DNA of 64,000 nt from Christensenellaceae bacterium (GTDB lineage: Bacteria > Bacillota > Clostridia > Christensenellales > Aristaeellaceae), in NCBI GenBank assembly GCA_022510815.1, contig JAFLST010000002.1:72921-136920 (forward strand). Reading direction: 5' to 3'. The position numbers were made by a program, and so were the translations under genes. The notes under the pieces were generated by a model, which was not told the origin of the DNA, did no database searches, and saw only the letters and a program-made list of their open reading frames with translations. Positions 25,365-33,739 of this stretch are shown one piece after another (within the stretch, counting starts at the first letter, position 1; every line of letters begins with the position of its first letter).

Positions 25365-27113
25365 ATGGATCAGCTTATTCATCTGACGATCGACGGCGTA
25401 GGCGTTGATGTTCCCAACGGCACCACCGTTCTGGAGGCGGCCAAGCAGGCCGGCATCAACATCCCCACGCTGTGCTACCTCAAGGATATCAACCAGTATG
25501 GCGCCTGCCGCCTGTGCGTGGTCGAGTCCGGCGGTCGCGCTCTGCAGGCTGCCTGCGTGCTGCCCGCCACCGACGGCATGGTCGTCAAGACCAACACCCC
25601 CGCGATCCGCGAGGCTCGCAAGATCAACCTCGAGCTGCTCCTGTCCAACCATGACAAGAGCTGCCTGAGCTGCGTGCGCAGCCAGAACTGCGAGCTGCAG
25701 GCCCTGTGCAAGGATCTGGGCGTCGAGGGCGGCGACCGCTTTGCCGGCAAGAAGACGGAGCACAAGATCGACGATCTGTCCCCGTCCATCGTCCGCGACA
25801 ACAACAAGTGCGTGCTGTGCCGCCGCTGTGTGGCCGCGTGCAACAAGACGCAGGCTGTCGGCGTCATCGGCCCGGTGAACCGCGGCTTTGTGACTGCCAT
25901 TGAGTCCCCGTGGAATCAGCCGCTGAACGACATGGCCTGCATCAACTGCGGTCAGTGCATAGCGGCCTGCCCCGTGGGCGCGCTCTATGAGAAGGACAAC
26001 ACCAAGGAAGTCTGGGACGCCATCGCCGATCCGACCAAGCATGTCGTCGTGCAGCCTGCTCCGGCTGTCCGCGCCGCGCTGGGCGAGGAGTTCGGCCTGC
26101 CCATGGGCACGTCCGTCACCGGCAAGATGGCTGCGGCCCTCAAGCGTCTGGGCTTTGACAAGGTCTTCGACACCGACTTCGGCGCCGACCTGACCATCAT
26201 GGAGGAGGCCAACGAGCTGCTTGACCGTCTGAACAACGGCGGCACGCTGCCCATGATCACCTCCTGCTCGCCCGGCTGGATCAAGTTCTGCGAGCACTAC
26301 TACGCTGACTTCATCCCGAACCTGTCCTCCTGCAAGTCTCCCCACGAGATGGAGGGCGCGATCATCAAGAGCTACTATGCCCAGAAGGCCGGCATCGACC
26401 CCAAGGACATCGTGGTCGTCTCCGTCATGCCCTGTACGGCGAAGAAGTATGAGGCCAAGCGCCCCGAGCTGTCCGTGAACGGTCTGGCTGACGTGGACGT
26501 GGTCATCACCACCCGTGAGCTGGCCCGGATGATCAAGGAAGCGGGCATCGACTTTGCCAGCCTGAAGGACGAGGACTTCGACAGCCTGCTGGGCGAGAGC
26601 ACCGGCGCTGGCGTCATCTTCGGCGCGACCGGCGGCGTGATGGAAGCGGCGTTGCGCACGGCCTATGAGGTCGTGACCGGCAAGGCCCTCGAGAAGGTTG
26701 AGTTCGAGGCCGTCCGCGGCGTGGAAGGCGTGAAGGAAGCGTCCATCCAGATCGGCGACGTGACCCTGAACGTGGCGGTTGCCCATGGCACGGCCAACGC
26801 GGCCAAGTTGCTGGACAGCATCCGTTCCGGCGAGAAGACCTATCACTTCATTGAGGTCATGGGCTGCCCCGGCGGCTGCGTGACCGGTGGCGGTCAGCCC
26901 ATCGTGCCCGCTGTGACCCGCATGACCTGCGATCCCAAGGTGGTTCGCGCGGCGGCGCTCTACAACGAGGACGCTGGCAAGGCCAAGCGCAAGAGCCATG
27001 AGAACGCGGAAGTCAAGGCGCTCTACGATGAGTTCCTCGGCGCTCCCAACAGCCACAAGGCCCATGAGCTCCTGCACACCACCTACACCGCCCGGCCCAA
27101 GTACAAGGCCTGA
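25365..27113 (+). CDS. hydA: [FeFe]-hydrogenase catalytic subunit HydA (HndD type)
   Basis: The 582-aa domain order is NuoG-like [2Fe-2S] (CYLKDINQYGACRLCVVE), His/Cys [4Fe-4S] (HDKSCLSCVRSQNCELQALC), and two ferredoxin clusters (CVLCRRCVAACN, CINCGQCIAACP). The H-cluster domain has TSCSPGWIKFC (Cys301), MPCTAKKYEAKRPE and FIEVMGCPGGCVTGGGQP. The C-terminal small-subunit-like part (KRKSHENAEVKALYDEFLG) is fused. With HydB and HydC it would couple H2 to NAD+ and ferredoxin. Confidence 0.96.
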   Translation: MDQLIHLTIDGVGVDVPNGTTVLEAAKQAGINIPTLCYLKDINQYGACRLCVVESGGRALQAACVLPATDGMVVKTNTPAIREARKINLELLLSNHDKSCLSCVRSQNCELQALCKDLGVEGGDRFAGKKTEHKIDDLSPSIVRDNNKCVLCRRCVAACNKTQAVGVIGPVNRGFVTAIESPWNQPLNDMACINCGQCIAACPVGALYEKDNTKEVWDAIADPTKHVVVQPAPAVRAALGEEFGLPMGTSVTGKMAAALKRLGFDKVFDTDFGADLTIMEEANELLDRLNNGGTLPMITSCSPGWIKFCEHYYADFIPNLSSCKSPHEMEGAIIKSYYAQKAGIDPKDIVVVSVMPCTAKKYEAKRPELSVNGLADVDVVITTRELARMIKEAGIDFASLKDEDFDSLLGESTGAGVIFGATGGVMEAALRTAYEVVTGKALEKVEFEAVRGVEGVKEASIQIGDVTLNVAVAHGTANAAKLLDSIRSGEKTYHFIEVMGCPGGCVTGGGQPIVPAVTRMTCDPKVVRAAALYNEDAGKAKRKSHENAEVKALYDEFLGAPNSHKAHELLHTTYTARPKYKA

Positions 27114-27130
27114 GCATAGGTGAAATCATC

Positions 27131-27166
27131 AAGACCGGCATGCAGTCAAATGCGCGCCGGTCTTTT
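27131..27166 (+). terminator. Terminator after hydA
   Basis: AAGACCGGC and GCCGGTCTT form a perfect 9-bp stem with a 16-base loop, followed by TT. It lies 17 bases after the hydA stop and ends the hydrogenase locus. Confidence 0.75.
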
Positions 27167-27232
27167 CATGTGCAATATGGGGCTTCCTTCGGCGCATACT
27201 AACCGCGAATCCGCGGCGAGGAGGTCTGCGCC

Positions 27233-28159
27233 ATGTACTGTCTGTTCGGTGAGCAGTCTGCGTCTGGGGACTTCCTGCGGCACAGGCTTCACGCGCCGCC
27301 GGAAGGCTGGGAGGGCGTGCTGGCGGTGCTGTCCGCGGAGGAGTACGCTGCCGCCGAAGTACCGGCCCCGCTGCGTCCGCCTGAAGCGCTTTCCATGGGC
27401 GAGGCGAGGTATTGCAGGCTTCAGATTGAGCCGGACAGAATCAGCGGAAGGCTGCGCATCCCGGCGCATCAGCGCCAGTCAGCCTGTGACCTGCTGTTTG
27501 TCTGGTGGCAGGAGAGCCTGCTCATCCTTGACAAGTGCAGTGTTGTAATCACGGCCATGGAACGCATGGCGGCGCTGCGGTGGCAGCCCGTCAATACCCC
27601 GGCGGCCTTTCTGACGGCGCTGCTTCTGGCGCTGACGGCTGAGGAACCGGCACGCATCCAGCAGCTTGAGGATCGCACCGCGGCGCTGGAACAGGCCGTG
27701 CTGGGCGATGAAACGGAGACGTTCATTGACAGCATGAGTGAGCTGCGCAAGGAGTTCAACAGGCGCGGGAGGTATTACGCGCATCTTGGCGAGATGGCCG
27801 CGACGCTGGAGGAGAACGCCGCCGAGCGATTCAGCGCTGCTGATCTGAAACGGATTGCCTGTCTGGCCCGGCGGGCCGGGGCGCTGCGGGAGGAGACGCA
27901 GATGCTCCGGGAATATGCCAGTCAGGTGTGCAGCGAATATCAGTCGCAGGTAGACATCGCGCAGAACCGCATCATGAAGGTGCTCACCATCGTGACAACG
28001 CTGTTTCTGCCGCTGTCTCTGATTGCCGCGTGGTACGGTATGAACTTCCAATACATGCCGGAGCTCGGCTGGGTTTACGGGTATCCGGCGGTGATCGGGC
28101 TCAGCGTGCTGGTGGTCGCGGTCTGCCTGATCTTTTTCAAGAAGCGTCACTACTGGTAG
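27233..28159 (+). CDS. CorA-like divalent cation transporter
   Basis: The 308-aa protein has a soluble N-terminal domain, a long helix region (about 140-245) and two C-terminal transmembrane helices. The CorA signature is visible as AAWYGMNFQYMPEL, containing the GMN motif at the end of TM1. The C-terminus is basic (KKRHYW). Family members move Mg2+, Co2+ or Zn2+. The N-terminal domain is divergent, so ion choice is open. ATG 27233 follows GGCGAGGAGG. Confidence 0.85.
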   Translation: MYCLFGEQSASGDFLRHRLHAPPEGWEGVLAVLSAEEYAAAEVPAPLRPPEALSMGEARYCRLQIEPDRISGRLRIPAHQRQSACDLLFVWWQESLLILDKCSVVITAMERMAALRWQPVNTPAAFLTALLLALTAEEPARIQQLEDRTAALEQAVLGDETETFIDSMSELRKEFNRRGRYYAHLGEMAATLEENAAERFSAADLKRIACLARRAGALREETQMLREYASQVCSEYQSQVDIAQNRIMKVLTIVTTLFLPLSLIAAWYGMNFQYMPELGWVYGYPAVIGLSVLVVAVCLIFFKKRHYW

Positions 28160-28273
28160 CACAAAGTTTACACGGACTTCACAATCAGGACATGATGCGG
28201 TGGTATGCTTGTCAAGAACGCTGGAATATGATACCATGTTGTTTGGTATCCAAGCCATAAAGGAGGTCTTGTT

Positions 28274-28960
28274 GTGTTCTATCTGGACTGGACGTATCTG
28301 CTGATTATCCCCGGCCTACTGCTGGGATTGTGGGCCCAGAGCAGGGTCAATAGCGCCTATCAGGAGTACAGCCGGGTGCAGACGCGGCTGGGTCAGCCGG
28401 CCAGCGTGATGGTGCAGGATATGCTGCGCCGCAATGGCAACAGCGCCGTGTCCGTCGGCCGCGTGTCCGGCAATCTGACGGATCATTACAATCCCGCTGA
28501 CGAGACACTGAAGCTCTCCGACGGCGTCTATGATTCCTCGTCCGTGGCGGCGCTGGGCATCGCGGCCCATGAGGCAGGCCACGCCATGCAGAAGATGGAA
28601 GGCTATGCGCCCCTGTCGCTGCGCAGCGCCGCGGTGCCGATGGTGAACTTCGGCTCCATGCTGTCCACGCCGCTGTTTTTCGTGGGGCTCATCATGGCGT
28701 GGCAACCGCTGGTCTACGCGGGCATCGCGCTGTTCAGCCTGTCGACCATCTTTGCGCTCATCACGCTTCCTGTGGAGTTCGACGCGAGCCGCCGCGCCGT
28801 GCGGATGCTGACCGAGGGCGGCTATGTGACGGGCGAGGAGGAGCAGGGCGTCCGCAGGGTGCTCAACGCCGCCGCGCTCACCTATGTTGCTGCCGCTGTG
28901 ACGAGCCTGCTGACGCTTTTGCGCCTGCTGGTCATTGCCAACCGGGGCCGCCGCCGGTAA
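28274..28960 (+). CDS. YugP-like neutral zinc metallopeptidase
   Basis: GTG 28274 (228 aa) is seven bases after AGGAGG. An N-terminal helix precedes the zinc-protease motif AAHEAGHAMQKMEGY (HEXXH, about residue 100). Two central helices and a C-terminal helix follow, and SGNLTDHYNPADETLKLS is the other family signature. This is the Zn_peptidase_2/YugP family of membrane peptidases; substrates are unknown. Confidence 0.9.
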   Translation: MFYLDWTYLLIIPGLLLGLWAQSRVNSAYQEYSRVQTRLGQPASVMVQDMLRRNGNSAVSVGRVSGNLTDHYNPADETLKLSDGVYDSSSVAALGIAAHEAGHAMQKMEGYAPLSLRSAAVPMVNFGSMLSTPLFFVGLIMAWQPLVYAGIALFSLSTIFALITLPVEFDASRRAVRMLTEGGYVTGEEEQGVRRVLNAAALTYVAAAVTSLLTLLRLLVIANRGRRR

Positions 28961-28990
28961 GAAGATCAACCATGCAAAGGATGTGAAGCC

Positions 28991-29650
28991 ATGGGACGGC
29001 TGTATCGTGGACTGGCGTGGCTCATGCGGACGTTTTCGCCGCGCATGACCGTTGAGTGGGAGGAACCCTTCATCGACGGGCCCTGTGTGTTCGTGTACAA
29101 TCATGAGGGAGCGATGGGGCCCATCGACCTGATGGTGAAGTTCCCTCTGCGGGACAAGTGCCGCGCGTGGTGCAACGAGGGCATCATGAACCGCAAGAGC
29201 TGCCCGGCCTATGTCCGTCAGGATTACTGGTGGGAGCCGGGCTGCAGGCTGGAGCTGCTTTACAGCGCGACGCTGCCGTATCTGGCTGCGGCGATCCTTC
29301 CGCCTGTTCTCAAAAGCGCTCCGACGATCCCTGTCTACCATGACGCGCGGGTCATGACGACCATGCGGCTGAGCCTGCAGGCGCTCAAGCGGGGCGAGTA
29401 CGTCGCCATCTGCCCGGAGCAGCCCAGCGGCTTCGGCGAGCATCATGACTGGATCAACACCGGCTGGCTGAACCTGTGTACGCTTTATTATCGGGCGACG
29501 GGCGAGAACCTGCGGCTGTATCCGATGCGCATTGACCCCAAGGGGCGGCGCTTCGTCATGTCCAAGCCCATCGTGTTCGACGGAACGCGCACGCTGGAGG
29601 AGCAGCAGGACGATATCGTCAGGCGACTGGTGGCGGGTTTCCGCGGCTGA
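28991..29650 (+). CDS. PlsC-like acyltransferase family protein
   Basis: The 219 residues resemble 1-acylglycerol-3-phosphate acyltransferases in outline. VYNHEGAMGPIDLM stands for the His-Asp box, but with seven rather than four residues between His and Asp. YVAICPEQPSGFGEHH stands for the FPEG box. The altered spacing means activity is uncertain. It follows the YugP gene closely (30 bases) and probably shares its transcript. Confidence 0.55.
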   Translation: MGRLYRGLAWLMRTFSPRMTVEWEEPFIDGPCVFVYNHEGAMGPIDLMVKFPLRDKCRAWCNEGIMNRKSCPAYVRQDYWWEPGCRLELLYSATLPYLAAAILPPVLKSAPTIPVYHDARVMTTMRLSLQALKRGEYVAICPEQPSGFGEHHDWINTGWLNLCTLYYRATGENLRLYPMRIDPKGRRFVMSKPIVFDGTRTLEEQQDDIVRRLVAGFRG

Positions 29651-29660
29651 GGAAGGCCTT

Positions 29661-29694
29661 CCCCTGAGAGCAAGATGCTGTCAGGGGATTTTGT
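29661..29694 (+). terminator. Terminator after the PlsC-like gene
   Basis: CCCCTGA and TCAGGGG form a 7-bp stem around a 13-base loop, followed by ATTTTGTT. Confidence 0.7.
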
Positions 29695-29717
29695 TATGCC
29701 ATAAGATCAGTTTGGGC

Positions 29718-29746
29718 TGGACAGCGGGACGCGCGTCTGCTATAAT
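29718..29746 (+). promoter_or_regulatory. Promoter of the GH5-GNAT gene pair
   Basis: TGGACA (five of six consensus bases) and a perfect TATAAT are 17 bases apart; the start codon follows 46 bases after the -10. Confidence 0.8.
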
Positions 29747-29792
29747 GCGGGAAGGAATCTGATGGAACAAGCATAAGAATGGCGGTGACATC

Positions 29793-30899
29793 ATGGCGAA
29801 TGATGAATATCAAGGCGCGGCAGGGAAGTTTTATGAGCGCATGGGCACCGGCTGGAATCTGGGCAATACGCTGGACGCGACCAACAAGAAGCTGCTGGAG
29901 GTTCCGACTGCGCCAAGCGATTATGAAACGGCGTGGCATAATCCGGTCACGACGCTGGCGCTGATCGAAACCGTGAAAACCGCGGGCTTCGGCACTATCC
30001 GCGTGCCTGTGACTTGGGCGAACCACATCGGCCCCGCGCCGGATTACCGGGTCGACGAGGCGTGGATGAACCGCGTGCGGGAAGTGGTGGACATGGTGCT
30101 GGACGCGGGCTTGTGCTGCATCCTCAACGTCCATCATGATACGGGTGTGGGCGGCTGGCTCCATGCCTCGGAGCAGCATGTGAAGGAGGCGTCCGGCAGG
30201 TTTGCGGCCCTGTGGCGACAGATCGCGGAGCGGTTCCGGGACGATTGCGACCGCCTGATTTTTGAGGGATTCAACGAGGTGCTCGACGAGCACAACAACT
30301 GGGTGTATCCTCGCACCCAGTCGGCCAAGGACGCGATCAACCACTTCAATCAGCTCTTTGTGGACACGGTCCGCGCCACGGGAGGCCCTAATGCCAACCG
30401 CTGTCTGGTCATCACGCCCTACGGCGCGGCCAACATGCGCAGCGCGTTGGAGGATCTGGTCATGCCGCGCGACACCGCCGATCACGCAATGCTCGTCCAG
30501 TTCCACTATTACAGCCCCATCAGCTACTGCTTTGATCGGGACGGCGATGAAAACACGCAGACCGTATGGACGGAAAACGGCGGCAGGGAAGCGCTGGAGG
30601 AAGCCCTCGAGGGCGTGAGGACGCTGTTCACGGAGAAGGGCATTCCCGCCATCATGGGCGAGTTTGCCGCAGGTCACAAGCAGAATGAGGCCGACCGTGC
30701 CGAGTGGACGAAGTTTGTCGTGGATACCTGCGCGGCCAGCGGCGTGAAGTGCGTCTGGTGGGATAACGGCGGCAGGGTGAAGAATGCCGCTTCGTACAGC
30801 ACGATGGGCCTGCTCGACCGCTATCGGCTGGAATGGATGTTCCCGCGGGTTGTCGAAGCACTTACGGGGGTGAAGGTAACCAATGTCAGCGCTGAATAA
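29793..30899 (+). CDS. Glycoside hydrolase family 5-like enzyme, apparently cytoplasmic
   Basis: The 368-aa protein matches the GH5 cellulase fold: GTGWNLGNTLDA near the start, TIRVPVTW, ILNVHHD, IFEGFNEVLDEHNNW with the acid/base Glu162, VQFHYYSP, and IMGEFAAG with the nucleophile Glu290. Most relatives are secreted endoglucanases, but here the first 20 residues (MANDEYQGAAGKFYERMGTG) are not a signal peptide. It may act on imported oligosaccharides. The gene overlaps the following GNAT gene by 17 bases. Confidence 0.88.
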   Translation: MANDEYQGAAGKFYERMGTGWNLGNTLDATNKKLLEVPTAPSDYETAWHNPVTTLALIETVKTAGFGTIRVPVTWANHIGPAPDYRVDEAWMNRVREVVDMVLDAGLCCILNVHHDTGVGGWLHASEQHVKEASGRFAALWRQIAERFRDDCDRLIFEGFNEVLDEHNNWVYPRTQSAKDAINHFNQLFVDTVRATGGPNANRCLVITPYGAANMRSALEDLVMPRDTADHAMLVQFHYYSPISYCFDRDGDENTQTVWTENGGREALEEALEGVRTLFTEKGIPAIMGEFAAGHKQNEADRAEWTKFVVDTCAASGVKCVWWDNGGRVKNAASYSTMGLLDRYRLEWMFPRVVEALTGVKVTNVSAE

Positions 30900-31404
30900 G
30901 CTACGCGTCCAAACGCCGAGGCTCGTCGTCACTGGGCTTTCCATGACGATGGCAGAGGAGATCCAGCGCCAGTCGCAGGATGAGGCTACCCGCCGCTTTC
31001 TTCCTGACGAGGTGTTCGACACGATGGAAGAGGCACAGGAAACCGTCCGGGAGCTGATCGAGGCGTATCAGTCGCCGGACGGACCCTATGTGTATGCGGT
31101 TGTTCGCAGGGATGAAGTGCTGCTCGGCTATGTGCAGCTTTGCCGGATTGACGATGGCTGGGAAATTGGCTATCATATCGCTGAGGAGCACAGGGGACAG
31201 GGCTACGCCTCGGAAAGCGTGAAGGCCTTTCTGTCCGCGGTGATGGAAAGGCTCGGCGTCAGCCAGATCTGGGGCGTGGTGGATGAGCGCAATGCCGCGT
31301 CCTGCCGGGTGCTGGAAAAGTGCGGCTTCAGGCTGGTTGAGCGCGGCGAGGGGCTTTATCATGGCGCGCTGCGGCCCCGGCGGCGATATCTCTATCAGCT
31401 TTAA
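30883..31404 (+). CDS. GNAT family N-acetyltransferase (RimJ-like)
   Basis: The 173 residues fit the Acetyltransf_3/RimJ-RimL group: TPRLVVTGLSMTMAEEI at the start, then GYHIAEEHRGQGYASESVKAFL (acetyl-CoA loop) and NAASCRVLEKCGFRLVERGEG. The start ATG 30883 lies inside the end of the GH5 gene, so translation is coupled. The substrate is unknown. Confidence 0.85.
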   Translation: MSALNKLRVQTPRLVVTGLSMTMAEEIQRQSQDEATRRFLPDEVFDTMEEAQETVRELIEAYQSPDGPYVYAVVRRDEVLLGYVQLCRIDDGWEIGYHIAEEHRGQGYASESVKAFLSAVMERLGVSQIWGVVDERNAASCRVLEKCGFRLVERGEGLYHGALRPRRRYLYQL

Positions 31405-31418
31405 CGGAATACCCTGAG

Positions 31419-31456
31419 CCGGTGCGGTTGATGCATGTCGACTGCGCCGGATTTTT
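31419..31456 (+). terminator. Terminator after the GNAT gene
   Basis: CCGGTGC pairs with GCGCCGG (one G-T, G-U in RNA) across an 18-base loop and is followed by ATTTTTAT. It lies between convergent genes. Confidence 0.6.
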
Positions 31457-31460
31457 ATCC

Positions 31461-31949
31461 TTACAGCCAGACGGGCGGATGCTCCAGCGTCGGCGCGACC
31501 TGATTGAAGAAGATATCCTGATCGAAAAAGACCGTAGCGGTGTTGTCGCAGGGATGAAAGGCGATGCGGCCCTTGCGGCGGATATCCCTGTCGAAGACAA
31601 GCTGGATGCGCTTCTCCGCGTCGAACCAGAGCCCCAGGGGACTGAGGCTGCCGCTCTCCAGACCGAGCATCTCCGGCAGGCATTCCGACGGAGCGAAGGA
31701 CAGACGCGAGGAACCCAGCGCCTTGCTGGTGTCGGCGGTGCGGAAGGGCTTGTCCGGCGGCGTGAGATAGAGATAAAAGGCCGTCTGCTGCCGGTTGCAC
31801 AGCAGGATGTTCTTGCAGAAGGTGACATCAGGCGCGGCAAAGGGAAGCGCAAGACAGTCCGCCATGGTCTGGGCGGGCTCGTGCTCAAAGTATTCATGAG
31901 GAATGTCCAGCGCCCGGAGGCGCGCTATCACCCGTGCTTTGTTGGACAT
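31461..31949 (-). CDS. YbaK/ProX-type prolyl-tRNA editing protein
   Basis: The 162-residue single domain has LDIPHEYFEHEPAQTM at the start, then TFCKNILLCNRQQTAFYLYL with the conserved Lys of the deacylase pocket, and RLSFAPSECLPEMLGLESGSLSPLGLW. This is the PrdX/ProXp branch of the INS/YbaK superfamily, which hydrolyses mischarged Ala-tRNA(Pro) or similar. It overlaps the upstream HAD gene by 22 bases and is the last gene of a three-gene minus-strand operon. Confidence 0.88.
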   Translation of the reverse strand: MSNKARVIARLRALDIPHEYFEHEPAQTMADCLALPFAAPDVTFCKNILLCNRQQTAFYLYLTPPDKPFRTADTSKALGSSRLSFAPSECLPEMLGLESGSLSPLGLWFDAEKRIQLVFDRDIRRKGRIAFHPCDNTATVFFDQDIFFNQVAPTLEHPPVWL

Positions 31950-32683
31950 GGACTGTCAGCTCCTTTCGCCAGAAGATCGGCCAGCTCGGCCCAGCGGCGG
32001 ATGGTCAGGCAGTTGGCGGTCAGCCCGGCGTCCTTCTTTGCCCATGGATTGGGAATGCTGTCGTCCGCGTACAGCACCGGGAACAGACCTGCGTTCTGGG
32101 CGCCTGTCACGTCCGCGGAGATGCTGTCGCCAACGCACCACACCTCCGACGCAGACAGCCCGGCCCGCTCCAGCGCCACTCGGAATAAGAGCGGGCTTGG
32201 CTTGCGCAAGGCGTATTCGCTCGAGGCGAGAATGAACTCGAAGGCGTGCCCGGGGAACATCCTGCGGAGACGGGCGGACAGCGCGTTTCCAGACCAGCCG
32301 ATATTGCTGATGACGCCGGTCCGGATGCCAAGCCGACGCAGGTTCGCCAGCATGTCCTCCGCGCCCGGCATGACTGCGTCCGGCGATGCGGCGTCCGCCA
32401 GAACGATCTCCAGTTCTTCGAGAGGAAGGTCGAACCGCAGGCCGAGGGATTCGTATTTCAGGCGCAGCAGGGGCCACTCGTGAACCTCATAGCCGGAGCG
32501 CCGCACATGCTCCGCCTCGGAGAACAGCTTCGTGCCCAGCGCGCAGGCCTCCTCGGGCGTAACGCCATGCGGGTTGGCAGTCACATGCTCAAAGACCGCC
32601 CGCTCGCCCCGCAGGAAGTCGGCGCTTGCCTCGTAGCACAGCGTGTGCCCGTAATCGAACAGAATCATCTTGGGTGTTTGCAT
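31928..32683 (-). CDS. HAD-superfamily hydrolase
   Basis: The 251 residues carry HAD motifs LFDYGHTL (motif I, DxG rather than the common DxD/DxDGT), VISNIGWSG (II), RKPSP (III Lys) and CVGDSISADVTGAQNAG (IV). The alpha-helical cap lies between motifs I and II. Replacement of the second motif-I Asp by Gly could weaken phosphatase activity or suit another leaving group. It starts four bases after the M29-like gene. Confidence 0.82.
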   Translation of the reverse strand: MQTPKMILFDYGHTLCYEASADFLRGERAVFEHVTANPHGVTPEEACALGTKLFSEAEHVRRSGYEVHEWPLLRLKYESLGLRFDLPLEELEIVLADAASPDAVMPGAEDMLANLRRLGIRTGVISNIGWSGNALSARLRRMFPGHAFEFILASSEYALRKPSPLLFRVALERAGLSASEVWCVGDSISADVTGAQNAGLFPVLYADDSIPNPWAKKDAGLTANCLTIRRWAELADLLAKGADSPCPTKHG

Positions 32684-32686
32684 CGC

Positions 32687-33589
32687 TCATTCTCCTTCTG
32701 GGAGGATGGTCGGCCTTGAAACTACGACGTCCAGATGGACGCCGCATTCGCCGCCGTCGCCAAAGCCGAAATGGCAGGTGTCGATGATGCTCTCATCCAC
32801 GCCAATGAGACCCGTCGGGGCCATTTGGGACAGCCCCTGACCCAGCTCAACAAGCCTGCGGCAGTCAGGGGAAAGCGCAAACAACGCGCTTTTCAGGGCC
32901 TGCGCTGTTGCTCCGCCAGAGACGTCGGTCATGACGCCGTCGCGGACTGTCAGGGTGACAGGTTCATCCACCAGTCCAAGGGGCTCCACAAGCCTGCCGA
33001 AATGATAGAGCTGCCCGACCGTCACATCCACGACGATGCGCCCGTTCGCCGTTCCCGCCAGCACCTCGGAGGAGGTCTCCGAGGGCGGTAGGAATGCGCA
33101 GCCGCCGTTTTCCGTGATTTCGTGGGAGCAGGTCGTGAAGGGATGAATGGCCAAGGGGATGTCCGTTCCGGCGGCATTCGTGACCTGCAAACGCTGCCCG
33201 TCGCAGAAGCGCGCCATTTCTTCCAGCTTGGCTGTCACCAGCGCTTTGTCCGTTGCCAGTCCCTGCCGAAGGGAAGCCTCGCTGATGCCCAGACGCACGA
33301 ACGCGTACCGGGCGCGCAGCCACTCCGGCTTGCCGAAGGTCGGGAAGTCGCGCCCTGCGCCGCTGATAAACGCGTCAAAGGAGAGCAGCGCGATCACCAG
33401 ATCGTGAGGCTGGAGACTGCCAAGCCGGGGCAGCCAGCTTTCCCTGTCATGATAAGCGAGCACATCGCAGCGGCCGTGCCATTCGCCGCGAATGGTCTCT
33501 GCCAGAGGACGCTGCTCGCCGTCCGTGATGATGATCGTTTCCTGCGCCGGGCCGTGGCACCAGCGTCCAAATAACTCGTCAAATCGCAT
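32687..33589 (-). CDS. M29-like (leucyl) aminopeptidase family protein
   Basis: ATG 33589 (300 aa) is chosen because GGAGGG lies seven bases upstream and the longer ORF start overlaps the promoter. The product resembles the M29/aminopeptidase T-like group. Visible are ITENGGCAFLPPSE, ANGRIVVD and the C-terminal DTCHFGFGDGGECGVHLDVVV with His and Glu metal ligands. It is shorter than classical AmpS (about 410 aa), matching the short leucyl aminopeptidase-like subfamily. Confidence 0.72.
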   Translation of the reverse strand: MRFDELFGRWCHGPAQETIIITDGEQRPLAETIRGEWHGRCDVLAYHDRESWLPRLGSLQPHDLVIALLSFDAFISGAGRDFPTFGKPEWLRARYAFVRLGISEASLRQGLATDKALVTAKLEEMARFCDGQRLQVTNAAGTDIPLAIHPFTTCSHEITENGGCAFLPPSETSSEVLAGTANGRIVVDVTVGQLYHFGRLVEPLGLVDEPVTLTVRDGVMTDVSGGATAQALKSALFALSPDCRRLVELGQGLSQMAPTGLIGVDESIIDTCHFGFGDGGECGVHLDVVVSRPTILPEGE

Positions 33590-33608
33590 CTGTATTCCCT
33601 CCGTAACC

Positions 33609-33637
33609 ATTGTACACGCCCGCAGCGCCGGAATCAA
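33609..33637 (-). promoter_or_regulatory. Promoter of the M29-HAD-YbaK operon
   Basis: On the minus strand TTGATT and TACAAT are separated by 17 bases. Confidence 0.7.
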
Positions 33638-33668
33638 GAGGAATCGCGTGACGCTCCGAATAGCCGTC

Positions 33669-33697
33669 TTGCGTTCGGGGCAGAATCATGGTATAAT
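33669..33697 (+). promoter_or_regulatory. Promoter of the phosphofructokinase gene
   Basis: TTGCGT and TATAAT are separated by 17 bases. It is divergent from the minus-strand promoter ending at 33637. Confidence 0.8.
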
Positions 33698-33739
33698 ATG
33701 CCTAATGATTGCGCAACCAATGAAGGAGGGCGTTTATCC

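Noticed and set aside
28209-28232. TTGTCA/TATGAT as a promoter for the YugP-like gene
   Set aside because: The spacer is only 12 bases. Other pairings in this gap are weak, so no promoter is claimed.
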